Of a DNA stretch of 64,000 nt, positions 28,520 to 36,747 are shown piece by piece. The stretch lies in contig DONT01000004.1 of assembly GCA_003513765.1 (NCBI GenBank), forward strand, positions 112,210 to 176,209, given 5' to 3'. Made by a program: the position numbers and the translations under genes. The notes under the pieces were generated by a model that did no database searches, was not told where the DNA came from, and worked only from the letters and a program-made list of their open reading frames with translations. Source of the DNA: Jeotgalicoccus sp. (GTDB lineage Bacteria > Bacillota > Bacilli > Staphylococcales > Salinicoccaceae). Position 1 is the stretch's first letter. Each line of letters begins with the position of its first letter.

Positions 28520-29377
28520 ATGGTTTCTGAATTTTTTAACGTTAAATTATATATTACACAGCACATGAATGAACGTCTCGGTAAAAGAGAGGGCGTTACA
28601 TTCAGTAAAATCTCCAGTGCTGTAAACAGTATGAATATGAAGGAATACGAACGGCCTATATTTTGTGATCTCGGCGGGGCAGTCGGAAATTCTGTAAATA
28701 CAAAGGGACCTCAGAACCCTTATATTATGAGTATGAATCATCTGCGTTATAAATTTGCGACGCTCAATGTGAACGATCTTCGTAATATTGGCGGTACCAG
28801 TAAAGCGATGAGAACATCGTATTTTCCTTGGATCAGCACAAATATAGTACAGAAATATACGAATGAACCATTTTACGGGCAGCCGTACAGAATATTTAAT
28901 ATGAACAGAATGAAACTTGCAGTATTAGGCGGATATGGCGGGCCTTCAGAAGCTAAAACCGAGCAGATTTCAGCGGTGAATCTGCAAGCATCATTAAAAA
29001 AATGGCTGCGCTATATGCACAGTCTGGAAAACCCGGACTATGTTATCGTCTTTGTGTCGGACTTTACAGATGACTCAGCATGTATTGAAGAACTGAAGAA
29101 CAGTCTGGAAGGAGTCGGGATTGTAATTACCGGTTCAGCTTACGAAACGAATTATAATGAACAGACCCCGGCGTTCAGTACAACACGGGTACATGGTGAG
29201 AAAGTACCTTTGTATCATCATGTGCATAACGGACATATAATGGAACTCGATATCCGTTTTAAAACGAGAGTTAATACATTTGAGTACCTCGGTCACAGCA
29301 TGGCTGTAAGAGATAAAGAATTCTCCAAAGTCGCTGAGGACATTGAATACCTGGATCTTGTTTACAGATACTTGTAA
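28520..29377 (+). CDS. Diverged metallophosphoesterase-like protein lacking metal ligands
   Basis: 285-residue soluble protein. Its segments run colinear with the calcineurin-like domain of YunD-type nucleotide phosphoesterases, but the ligand residues are replaced. The usual HTNDxH is LYITQHMN, the GD is CDLGG, the GNHE/GNNE is NVND, and the GGHSHT is TGSAYET. The hydrophobic strands between are kept (KLAVLGG, YVIVFVSDF). The comparison is by eye from known family patterns, so the relationship is inference. ATG follows GCAGGGAGTG and lies 20 bases after ktrB. A catalytic role is unlikely if the assignment is right. Confidence 0.65.
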   Translation: MVSEFFNVKLYITQHMNERLGKREGVTFSKISSAVNSMNMKEYERPIFCDLGGAVGNSVNTKGPQNPYIMSMNHLRYKFATLNVNDLRNIGGTSKAMRTSYFPWISTNIVQKYTNEPFYGQPYRIFNMNRMKLAVLGGYGGPSEAKTEQISAVNLQASLKKWLRYMHSLENPDYVIVFVSDFTDDSACIEELKNSLEGVGIVITGSAYETNYNEQTPAFSTTRVHGEKVPLYHHVHNGHIMELDIRFKTRVNTFEYLGHSMAVRDKEFSKVAEDIEYLDLVYRYL

Positions 29378-29385
29378 AATTGACT

Positions 29386-29410
29386 GACCCGCGAATACGC
29401 GGGTTTTTTT
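29386..29410 (+). terminator. Terminator after metallophosphoesterase-like gene
   Basis: CCCGCG-AATA-CGCGGG (29388-29403) followed by seven T. Confidence 0.92.
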
Positions 29411-29533
29411 GATTGGCGTGATCGGGCATCATGTGTATCCAAAACTTCCGGGACTGGCATGATCGGGACTCATGTCTATCCGAAACTCCCGGGATTGGCA
29501 TGATCGGGCATCATGTGTATCCGTAGCTCCCAG
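29411..29533. repeat. Three tandem 41-bp repeats
   Basis: Units at 29411-29451, 29452-29492 and 29493-29533 share the pattern GATTGGCATGATCGGGCATC then ATGTGTATCCGAAACTCCCG with few substitutions. Unit 2 has GGGACTCATGTCT where units 1 and 3 have GGGCATCATGTGT. The array fills the space between two convergent transcription units and their terminators. No ORF of note runs through it in a conserved frame. The period equals that of the repeat at 4-61, and both contain CCCG-rich cores on the minus strand. Confidence 0.9.
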
Positions 29534-29558
29534 ACAAGTGTAAACGTAGCAAAAAAAA

Positions 29559-29586
29559 GCCATCTGCAGCTGCAGATGGCTTTAAT
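29559..29586 (-). terminator. Terminator of first lcp gene
   Basis: A palindrome AGCCATCTGCA/TGCAGATGGCT with an A run on its left (29551-29558) gives a U tract on the minus strand. Confidence 0.88.
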
Positions 29587-29593
29587 ATTAGAG

Positions 29594-30673
29594 TTATTCG
29601 ATGCCGAAACCGTCACCGTACTGGTTTTGTGCGCCTTCTTCAGTGTAAGCTGGCGGATTGTCGAGTGTATAGTTCTCAAGTAAATCCGTGCTGACTTCCT
29701 GTACCGGCTGGATTTGTTCACCAAGTCTAATGCTGATTAAATCATTAGCTGTTGATGGGTCAAGTCCGAGTATATCGCGAATGGTATTGGATAATGCGAA
29801 GAGGTGTTCTTCATCCGGCCATGCGTAATATATTCCGTTGGACTGGGCTGTAAATCCTGTACCCTGCAGCTGTGATGATTCAAATGCTACCTCATTGAAT
29901 AAATAATATGATGCGAGTGAGCGGATATCGCCTGTCGCAAAGTTATGGCTGGTATTGCTCGTAAAGATTTTAATCAAATCGTCGACTTGTGATAGTGTGC
30001 TGAATGACTGTGCCTGTTTAAAAACTGCTTCAATCAGATCCATCTGGCGCACACCGCGTCCTAAATCAGAGTCGATGCTGCGGTTACGAATAACTGCAAG
30101 CGCCTGTTCTCCGCTTAATTGCTGGACTCCCGGCTGAAGGCCGTTCATTTCATAAGGGACATCGAATTCAACGCCGCCGATTGCATCGACTATTTCTACC
30201 ACTGCGTTCATATCAACGCGGACGAAATGGTCGACCGGGACGTTTAACAGTGATTCGACTGCGTTCATCGCGCCGACAGGCCCGTTGAATGCGTGAGCAT
30301 GGTTAATCTTATCGAAGTAATTCATCGACTCGATATACGCCAGCGTATCACGTGGCACATTCACCATTTTAACGTCGTCATTATCGCGGTCAAACGTTGC
30401 TAAAATCATACTGTCCGAACGGAAATGATCTGCGTTAATTTCACCGCCCTGTGTTCTTTCAGCATCAGCATCGATACCGAGGATGAGGACAGTGAAGTTG
30501 TCGTTCGATGCATCGACATCATCGATACGGAGTTCTGAACGGTCGCGGTCAATCTCTTCATAGGAATCGGACACTCCGCTGTTAAAAGCATTAAATAAGT
30601 AAAGAATGTAGATGACTGCTGCGAGGAGCACGACACCTAAAATGATAAAGATAGTCCATAGAATTTTTTTCAT
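29594..30673 (-). CDS. LytR-CpsA-Psr (LCP) family protein 1
   Basis: Membrane-anchored phosphotransferase that attaches teichoic acid or other undecaprenyl-linked glycopolymers to peptidoglycan. The protein has 359 residues: one N-terminal membrane helix (about 5-28) and an extracellular LCP domain (about 60-290) with FTVLILGIDAD, RSDSMILATFD and RDTLAYIE, plus the arginine-rich VIRNRSIDSDLGRGVRQ. The ATG at 30673 gives the standard MKKILW start; an in-frame GTG twelve bases upstream is less likely. A close paralogue lies at 37664-39031. Confidence 0.93.
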   Translation of the reverse strand: MKKILWTIFIILGVVLLAAVIYILYLFNAFNSGVSDSYEEIDRDRSELRIDDVDASNDNFTVLILGIDADAERTQGGEINADHFRSDSMILATFDRDNDDVKMVNVPRDTLAYIESMNYFDKINHAHAFNGPVGAMNAVESLLNVPVDHFVRVDMNAVVEIVDAIGGVEFDVPYEMNGLQPGVQQLSGEQALAVIRNRSIDSDLGRGVRQMDLIEAVFKQAQSFSTLSQVDDLIKIFTSNTSHNFATGDIRSLASYYLFNEVAFESSQLQGTGFTAQSNGIYYAWPDEEHLFALSNTIRDILGLDPSTANDLISIRLGEQIQPVQEVSTDLLENYTLDNPPAYTEEGAQNQYGDGFGIE

Positions 30674-30754
30674 ACTAATACCCACTTTGGAAGATTTTCA
30701 ATGTTAATGTAAATATATATTTAATTCACTGAGGTTGTCAATAAAAGGTATTAA

Positions 30755-30784
30755 AAAGGCAAATGGTCAGAGCCATTTGCCTTT
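30755..30784 (-). terminator. Terminator of DUF2187 gene
   Basis: AAAGGCAAATGG pairs with CCATTTGCCTTT immediately downstream of the minus-strand gene. Confidence 0.8.
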
Positions 30785-30792
30785 AGTAAATA

Positions 30793-31005
30793 TTAGTCTG
30801 TCGAATCATCAATAATTTTGTATCTTTTATGATTAACTACAGTTTTTTCGAACATTTCATGCTCGTCAAAATTATCATTAATAGTAAGATCAACAATTAC
30901 AGAGTTATCATTAATCTTTTCAACTTTACCAATCATGTCATCGAATGAAACAATATTACCTACTTTAACATCTAATTCTTCTTTTTCCTTCTTCTTTGCG
31001 TCCAT
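30793..31005 (-). CDS. DUF2187 family protein (YkvS-like)
   Basis: 70-residue basic/acidic soluble protein with an SH3-like beta-barrel pattern: VGNIVSFDDMIGKVEKINDNSVIVDLT. This matches the DUF2187 family of Firmicutes; function unknown. ATG 31005 follows GTGGGGGAA. It lies 74 bases downstream of the sigma-factor gene on the same strand. Confidence 0.85.
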   Translation of the reverse strand: MDAKKKEKEELDVKVGNIVSFDDMIGKVEKINDNSVIVDLTINDNFDEHEMFEKTVVNHKRYKIIDDSTD

Positions 31006-31079
31006 GTAAATTCCCCCACTACAATAGTGATAATGACTGACATTATACTATATATACAGGGAATTACAAGTGATTGCCC

Positions 31080-31547
31080 TTAATGCGACAAGCTTCCCTG
31101 GAGCTTATCTCTCGCACTTCTTCTTATATTTTTTGCAGTGGAGATACTGACGCCGAGTACTTCAGCAGTTTCCTTTAAAGAATATCCTGATAAAACGAGT
31201 GTAAACCAGCGGTATTCACGTGGATTCAGTACTTTGGCAGCCGTATTTTCAAGATTATAAGAATTCTCAGGAGCAGGTGTTTCAAGACTGTTATTCTCAC
31301 CCGGTGTATAGCGTTCCTGATAACGTGACACCTTTCTTATCTCATCAATCAGCCGCTGGCGAATGAGCGTATAGACAAATTGTGATTCACTGCATGAAGT
31401 TTTATTCACATCAAATTTATTTATTGCTTCAAAAACTGCGATACGGCCAATCTGCATATACTCATCTTTGTCATATAAAATATTCAGGTGCTGCACAATA
31501 CTGTGAATCATCGGTTCATAGGATTTTATTTTATCGTTTACTGTCAT
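31080..31547 (-). CDS. Small sigma-70 family factor (SigS-like)
   Basis: 155-residue alternative sigma factor. Region 2 is at about residues 20-90 (DEYMQIGRIAVFEAINKFD ... RQRLIDEIRKVSRYQERY). A short linker precedes region 4 at about 105-150, with the helix-turn-helix SLKETAEVLGVSISTAKNIRRSA. Size and layout are those of staphylococcal SigS, but an ECF-like or SigH-like factor cannot be excluded. No anti-sigma gene is adjacent. It is divergent from comK, sharing a 217-base intergenic region. ATG follows AAGGAC. Confidence 0.85.
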   Translation of the reverse strand: MTVNDKIKSYEPMIHSIVQHLNILYDKDEYMQIGRIAVFEAINKFDVNKTSCSESQFVYTLIRQRLIDEIRKVSRYQERYTPGENNSLETPAPENSYNLENTAAKVLNPREYRWFTLVLSGYSLKETAEVLGVSISTAKNIRRSARDKLQGSLSH

Positions 31548-31666
31548 TTAAGCAGTCCTTAAATGAATCGATTCATATTCTGTATTTCCGGATGACTATA
31601 ATATATGAAACATTTTGCAGATGATAAAACACCAAAAGAACTAAAATTGTGTGCTTAACGCAACTT

Positions 31667-31728
31667 AAAAGTTATTTTTGTTAACAATAGTTATATTTAT
31701 ATTAAATAAGTTAACTTAAGGTTATAAT
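31667..31728 (+). promoter_or_regulatory. comK promoter with ComK-box-like sites
   Basis: AAAA-GTTAT-TTTT at 31667-31679 is a perfect AAAAN5TTTT box, and AATA-GTTAT-ATTT at 31686-31698 is a second near-match (6 of 8 fixed bases) with the same centre. The boxes are 19 bp centre to centre; the classical spacing gives 21. A -10 TATAAT follows at 31723-31728. This fits ComK self-activation, as known in Bacillus, but binding is inferred. Confidence 0.6.
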
Positions 31729-31764
31729 TAAGAGGCTTTATTAAATTTATAATGAGGTGAGAAT

Positions 31765-32253
31765 ATGCTGACTGTCCCTGAGCTGTCTCCGCAGGTCCTC
31801 TATATTGAACCGGTTGCAGAGCCAGGATACTTATGCCGTGCTGTTCATACTGATGGTGTAATATACTGTAGTAAGACATCGGAAAAATGGATTGATGATA
31901 CACTGGTATATTTTTATTCAAGCAGTATTAAAGTGAAACGTCAGAACGTGAAACTGATACATAATGTACATCGCCTGCAGCCGATAATTATCGACGAGAA
32001 ATATCAATTCGTATTTTTCCCGCTGCACAGCTGTAAATACAAAAATCCATTCTTTGTAAACTTGCGCCAGCTGATTGATTTTAAAATGGTGAATGGCAAA
32101 CTCGTCATCATCTTTATAGACGGCCGGGAAGTGGAAACGGACTACGATTATAATTTTGCTAAGAAACAGTATGAGAAGACGCTTTTTATACTCGACAGAT
32201 CTGTAAAAAATCAAAAAGCGCTCAGAAGGTACTTTAAAGATAGGGAGGGATAA
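31765..32253 (+). CDS. comK: Competence transcription factor ComK
   Basis: Master activator of DNA-uptake genes, 162 residues. Family landmarks run in order: GYLCRAVHTDGVIYCSKTS near residue 21, the DNA-binding region KVKRQNVKLIHNV near 55, PIIIDEKYQFVFFPL near 73, FVNLRQLIDF near 96, and VIIFIDGREVETDYDY near 113. It is somewhat shorter than S. aureus ComK (about 189), mainly at the N-terminus. ATG follows GAGGTGAG. Two further genes follow with a 2-base gap and then a 4-base overlap, so they form one unit. MecA (2091) is its expected regulator. Confidence 0.9.
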   Translation: MLTVPELSPQVLYIEPVAEPGYLCRAVHTDGVIYCSKTSEKWIDDTLVYFYSSSIKVKRQNVKLIHNVHRLQPIIIDEKYQFVFFPLHSCKYKNPFFVNLRQLIDFKMVNGKLVIIFIDGREVETDYDYNFAKKQYEKTLFILDRSVKNQKALRRYFKDREG

Positions 32254-32255
32254 AA

Positions 32256-33776
32256 ATGGCGATACTCGCAGCCGGCGGTATTTATAAAAATCAAAAACAG
32301 AAGCTCACCGGCGGCGTATTTTTATCTGCCCTCGCAGCACAGCATACATACAGTGATGTGTATCTGCATACTAACTTCAGTTCAGAAGAAAATGGATTGA
32401 CTGCCGAATTAAAAGAGATGCTGCGTCAAAGCGGGGTCACTCATTCAAGTGCACAGACAGTATCAGCCGCCTACGGTATCATCAGCGATGACGAGTTTAC
32501 TGTTAACTCTAATGTGTACGAAACATTTAACCCGAAAGCAAAGTATTTACAGCAGCTTGATAAAATTATTTTAACGACGGATATCGGTGAACGCGACTTC
32601 AGGTATATATTAAACTTTGCGCGTAAAAGAAAGCTCGAAATAATTGTGTTCAGCTGCGGTGAATATATACCTCAAGTCAGTGATGAAGATTTAATTATTC
32701 TTGATGACAGCGGTATTCCTAATTATCATCATTATTTAAATGAAATAAAGTCAATTCTTACAGAACGCGAATTTATCAGCAGTACGCCAGCAAAAAATCG
32801 TCAAATACCTGAAACAGGTTTGCGTAAATCAGTGAAGATGTTTATCCAGCTGTTAATACTCGCGCTGGGACTCCTCTTGCTATTTGCCGGCGGTTTTAAA
32901 CTGCTGGAATCAATCAGCTCAGACAGTGAGACTTTTGAAGCCGACGTCGACTGGTCACAAGAAGTAATGCATGATGACTGCAGTACAGTTGAAACATGTA
33001 CGAATCTCGGCGACAGTTATTTGTCAGACCTCAGGGAATATGTCGATCTGCAGGATGAACCACATATATTTTTTGAAAACAGAACACGGACAACATTTGT
33101 TAATTACGAAATAGAAGACTTTGAAATCACCGGTAGTGATGTGAAAAATCCGCTTCCGTTCGGTGATGAAGAAACATTTAAATCAATGTGGCATGTCTTT
33201 CAGCAAGTATTCCCCAATCACTATATAGAGGACGTTAATGAATACCGTCTGTTTTCGGATGGCGAAGGAAACACCGCAGCCTATGTGACGATTAAAGATG
33301 ACGGGACGGTACTCGCTATGGATGTGAGAGACAATACGCACAAAGCAACACAGTACCGCAATCTGATACATGAATTCGGACATATCTACTCACTGCCGAT
33401 TGAGGACTTTGACGAGGCATGTGACAGTACAGATATATCATGTATTAAAGAAGGTACAATTATTGCTAAGCACGCGGACCGGTTCTGGTCGCAGTATGAT
33501 GAATCTTGGCTTGAAAACTCCGATAAAAGCCGCTTCCAGCTCGAAGGTTTTTATAATAATAATGTAACCGACTTCTATGTTCCATATCAGGCAACCAATG
33601 TTAAAGAAGACTATGCAATTACATTTATGAAATTTATCACGGAGAAAATTCCGTCAAACAGTTCTCAACTGCGCGATGTTAAAGTACAATCAATGTATGA
33701 AGACGCTGAACTCGTCGCGTTGAGAGTGGACATCTTAAAATCATTTGTCCAGCTGGAGAAGGAGAGAGCAACTTGA
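32256..33776 (+). CDS. Single-span membrane protein with extracellular HEFGH zinc-protease domain
   Basis: 506 residues. Residues 1-175 form a cytoplasmic domain; one membrane helix spans about 194-216; residues 220-506 are predicted outside. HEFGH at 372-376 is a zinc-metalloprotease site, and cysteine pairs 242/248 and 389/396 may form disulfides. By eye the N-terminal domain resembles a shortened PfkB/ribokinase fold (GGVFLSALAA, then LTTDIGERDFRYILNFARK), but without the usual catalytic GAGD motif; this is a weak inference. It lies 2 bases after comK, with ribosome site AGGGAGGG. No characterised homologue is recognised. Confidence 0.75.
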   Translation: MAILAAGGIYKNQKQKLTGGVFLSALAAQHTYSDVYLHTNFSSEENGLTAELKEMLRQSGVTHSSAQTVSAAYGIISDDEFTVNSNVYETFNPKAKYLQQLDKIILTTDIGERDFRYILNFARKRKLEIIVFSCGEYIPQVSDEDLIILDDSGIPNYHHYLNEIKSILTEREFISSTPAKNRQIPETGLRKSVKMFIQLLILALGLLLLFAGGFKLLESISSDSETFEADVDWSQEVMHDDCSTVETCTNLGDSYLSDLREYVDLQDEPHIFFENRTRTTFVNYEIEDFEITGSDVKNPLPFGDEETFKSMWHVFQQVFPNHYIEDVNEYRLFSDGEGNTAAYVTIKDDGTVLAMDVRDNTHKATQYRNLIHEFGHIYSLPIEDFDEACDSTDISCIKEGTIIAKHADRFWSQYDESWLENSDKSRFQLEGFYNNNVTDFYVPYQATNVKEDYAITFMKFITEKIPSNSSQLRDVKVQSMYEDAELVALRVDILKSFVQLEKERAT

Positions 33777-34579
33777 AGCTAAAAGTTAAAGTGAGAGATT
33801 TTGACAGCGGCATTTCAATTATTAAAATAGATGTGCCCGCTGAATCCACAGTCGATCTGCTGCTTGGAAAACTGGTGCGGGAAGATTTGATATTTGAATC
33901 GTACTTACCCGGTATCAAAACGATGGGGTATACATATGGGGAATTTCATAAATTAAAAACATCCAGCCTGTTTCACGGCAAGGAAAAAGCGGTGCTGACA
34001 TCTGACAAAGTAGAGATTACAGTAACGCAGAAAAAATCGGAAGAGGGACAAAAAGCAGGCCAGGTGCTGCTCGACTACTCGCAGCTCGTCAATGTAGTTG
34101 ATAAGTTCAAAGAACTGGAGAACAGTACAAATGTAGAATACGGTACCGTATTTTTTGTCCAGCAGGAAAAACACCAGTATCTAATCAGATATGAAGAACA
34201 CGGTTTTGAATTTTATCACTTTAAACTGCAGTATGACAATGCGTTTAAAGATGAAGACAGATTCCCATTCCTGATACTTGAATTAAAAACAAAACAGGAA
34301 CTGACAACGAGCGAACTGAAATGGATACGGACGATTATGTTCCCGTCGAAAGAACGCAAAAATCCGATCATCCATCTGGAAGTGTCTAAGCTGAACCAGG
34401 ACATCGTAGATGAGCTGGCCACTCTTGTACACAGAGTTATGGTGATTATCGGTAAATTCCAGGTGAGTAAGAAATCACTGGAATCAGATGGCAAGCTGCC
34501 GTCATACGTTCAGCTGAATGAGAAGAACTCAATAGGATTTGTGGAGCTTGAGCAGCTGAAGCGGATAGTGAAAATTTAA
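33773..34579 (+). CDS. Uncharacterised protein with possible ubiquitin-like N-terminus
   Basis: 268-residue soluble protein. The first ~85 residues (MKLKVKVRDFDSGI ... VPAESTVDLLLGKLV ... SDKVEITV) have the strand-helix-strand spacing of a beta-grasp, as in YukD/EsaB; this is inference only. The rest is alpha/beta with no known motif. The start is TTG overlapping the upstream stop by 4 bases (TTGA), with AAGGAGAG before it, so translation is coupled to the protease. It is the last gene of the comK unit, closed by a terminator. Confidence 0.7.
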   Translation: MKLKVKVRDFDSGISIIKIDVPAESTVDLLLGKLVREDLIFESYLPGIKTMGYTYGEFHKLKTSSLFHGKEKAVLTSDKVEITVTQKKSEEGQKAGQVLLDYSQLVNVVDKFKELENSTNVEYGTVFFVQQEKHQYLIRYEEHGFEFYHFKLQYDNAFKDEDRFPFLILELKTKQELTTSELKWIRTIMFPSKERKNPIIHLEVSKLNQDIVDELATLVHRVMVIIGKFQVSKKSLESDGKLPSYVQLNEKNSIGFVELEQLKRIVKI

Positions 34580-34587
34580 AAGTATAA

Positions 34588-34634
34588 TAAACCGCTTGAT
34601 AAAAATTTTACTGTTTATCAGGCGGTTTATTTTA
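34588..34634. terminator. Bidirectional terminator between the comK unit and oatA-like gene
   Basis: AAACCGCTTGATAAA pairs with TTTATCAGGCGGTTT, with A/T-rich flanks on both sides of the convergent genes. Confidence 0.8.
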
Positions 34635-34666
34635 TTAAAATTAATTATAAATATCTATTTTTTAAA

Positions 34667-36645
34667 TTATTTCAATAATTCCAATACATCTTCACGAAGA
34701 ACAGGGCCCATAGTCTGAGAATAAGTATTAGTAATGTGACTTCCATCAAAATAGGCTAAAATATTTCCAATAACAGGCTCATACTCTCCATCGACCTTAA
34801 AATACTCTGTATAGTCTACAGGATAGAGCAACGGTGATTTATACTTAATTAATTCCCAAGGCATTGTCTCATCAATAGGAACCACTGAATTCATTTTTTC
34901 TTTTGTTGATTGATATCCATATTGCTCTAAGTGTTCTGGAATATTAAATCCAAAGCGCTGAGTACCTCTAATTGCTAAAACAGGGATGCCAATATCATCA
35001 GCAATTCTATTAAGTTGCTCCGCCATACCTTCAGGTGGGAGAGGAGAATCAGCTTCTCCTATATCTGAAGTGGCAATGACAAGATCTATATTATCCTCAT
35101 GTTCTTCAAGGTAATTCATAACATTGTTATTCCATGTCATTGTTGAATTAGCAGTATTTAGAGATGAAAATCTACTGCCCACCTGGATGATATTTAGTAT
35201 TTTAATATTTTCTTCATCTGAAAATGACTGTAATGCGCCTAACCAGTGGGCAGAATGAGAGCTTCCAACTAATGCAATTGTATATTGATTATTTTCTTTC
35301 CTACCATACTCTCCAATTTTTAATGACCCGGAATTTTTGGATTGATTAACTTTATCCTTATAAGATTCAGCAAGATCAGACATTGCCACTTCAGGAGTAG
35401 GCATATATTCTTTTTCAGGAACTTCTAAATCATAATGTATGGCTGCAGCACCTGGATATTCAGTATCATTTACAAAACTTTTTATATCCGGTGTTATTTT
35501 ATTATATAAAGCAAATAAGCTTACTGCAATAATTGTATTCAAAAGAATTCCCAAACCTATATATTTTAAAGGTTTAAATGATATATTCATGTTTCTAAAT
35601 GGTGCTTCAATATACTTAGACATCAGTGCTGCAAGTAGAACGGAAATTAATATAATTAATATTCCTGTTAAGAAACTTGGTGTGCTTTCTGAATAATAAT
35701 TATAAAAGGACAATATGACCCAATGCCATAAATAAATACCAAAAGCTATTCCACCGAATTTAACCATAATATTAGAACCGAGAAACTTAACTATACCGCT
35801 AGTACTGGAAGTATTACCTGCTATCAAGATTGCAACAGCACATAAAGTCGGCCACAAGGCAATATAGACGGGAAACATTGTTGAAACGTCAAAGATGATT
35901 CCAGTCAGTAATAATCCAACAAATCCTGCTATACCAAGTAAGTGACCGGTGATTTTATTAACTTTGATTCTCGATAAATTAATTGCAAGTAAACCGCCGA
36001 TAGAAAATTCCCATACTCTGGTAAAAGTATCGAAATATGCCCAGGGCTGGTTTAGATTAGTTAAATAAATAGAATATGTAAATGATGACAAGAACAGGAC
36101 AGATAGAATAATGTTTATTAATTTCACTCCATTTAAAGTGGCTTTTCTTTTTAATAACATAAATACAAATGAAAACAAAATAAACCAAATAAGATAAAAC
36201 TGACCTTGTATAGACATAGCCCAAAAATGTTCTAATGGAGTACTCATTTGCTCTTGATTTAAGTAGTCTGTATTGGAAAAAGCAAGCTGCCAATTTTGGT
36301 AATAAAAAAGAGAAGCAATAATCTCAGAAAAAGTCTTGTCCAAAATTGTTCTCGGCAGTAAAAAAATACTTAAAATAATTATTGTGAAAATCACTATAAT
36401 AATCGATGGGAAAAGTCTTTTAATTAAATTAGTAATATAAGGCAAGAACTTTAATTCTCCATAACGATTAAATCGGGATACAATTGAAGTCGTTATTAAA
36501 AACCTGATATAACGAAAAACACATCAACGCCTCCGGATACTCTTCCAATCCAAATATGATAAACAGCAACTAATAAAGCAGCTATAATTCGTAAACCTTC
36601 AATTTCAGGTCTGAATTTTCTCTCTATCTCCAACGAATTATTCAA
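34667..36645 (-). pseudogene. OatA-like peptidoglycan O-acetyltransferase, frameshifted
   Basis: Membrane acyltransferase (acyltransferase 3 domain, about ten helices) fused to an extracellular SGNH esterase-like domain with GSSHSAHW and FDGSHIT. It would O-acetylate muramic acid or another glycan. From TTG 36645 (after AAGGAG) the reading frame encodes the standard start PEIEGLRIIAALLVAVYH ... VDVFFVISGF. It then meets TAA because a T run (minus strand, 36498-36502) has five bases where six would keep ISGFLITTSI in frame. The downstream 592 codons are intact. This is a single-base homopolymer lesion, so a true mutation, phase variation or sequencing error are all possible. Confidence 0.85.
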
Positions 36646-36718
36646 TTATTACATCTCCTTAATTTAAGCTCAATATTTCTATGGTACAGAATATGCTGTT
36701 ATAAATATAGAGAAGAAA

Positions 36719-36747
36719 TAAAAAAATGATCTCAAATTGAGATCATT
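36719..36747 (-). terminator. Terminator of GNAT gene
   Basis: AATGATCTC and GAGATCATT flank a 5-base loop, and the A run to the left gives a U tract on the minus strand. It abuts the stop codon. Confidence 0.85.

Noticed and set aside
29411..29533. The tandem repeats as a CRISPR array
   Set aside because: Units are directly adjacent with no unique spacers, only three copies exist, and no cas genes are present.
32256..34579. A type VII secretion (EsaB/YukD) locus based on the beta-grasp-like N-terminus
   Set aside because: No EssC-type ATPase, WXG100 protein or EsaA/EssA/EssB-like gene is nearby.
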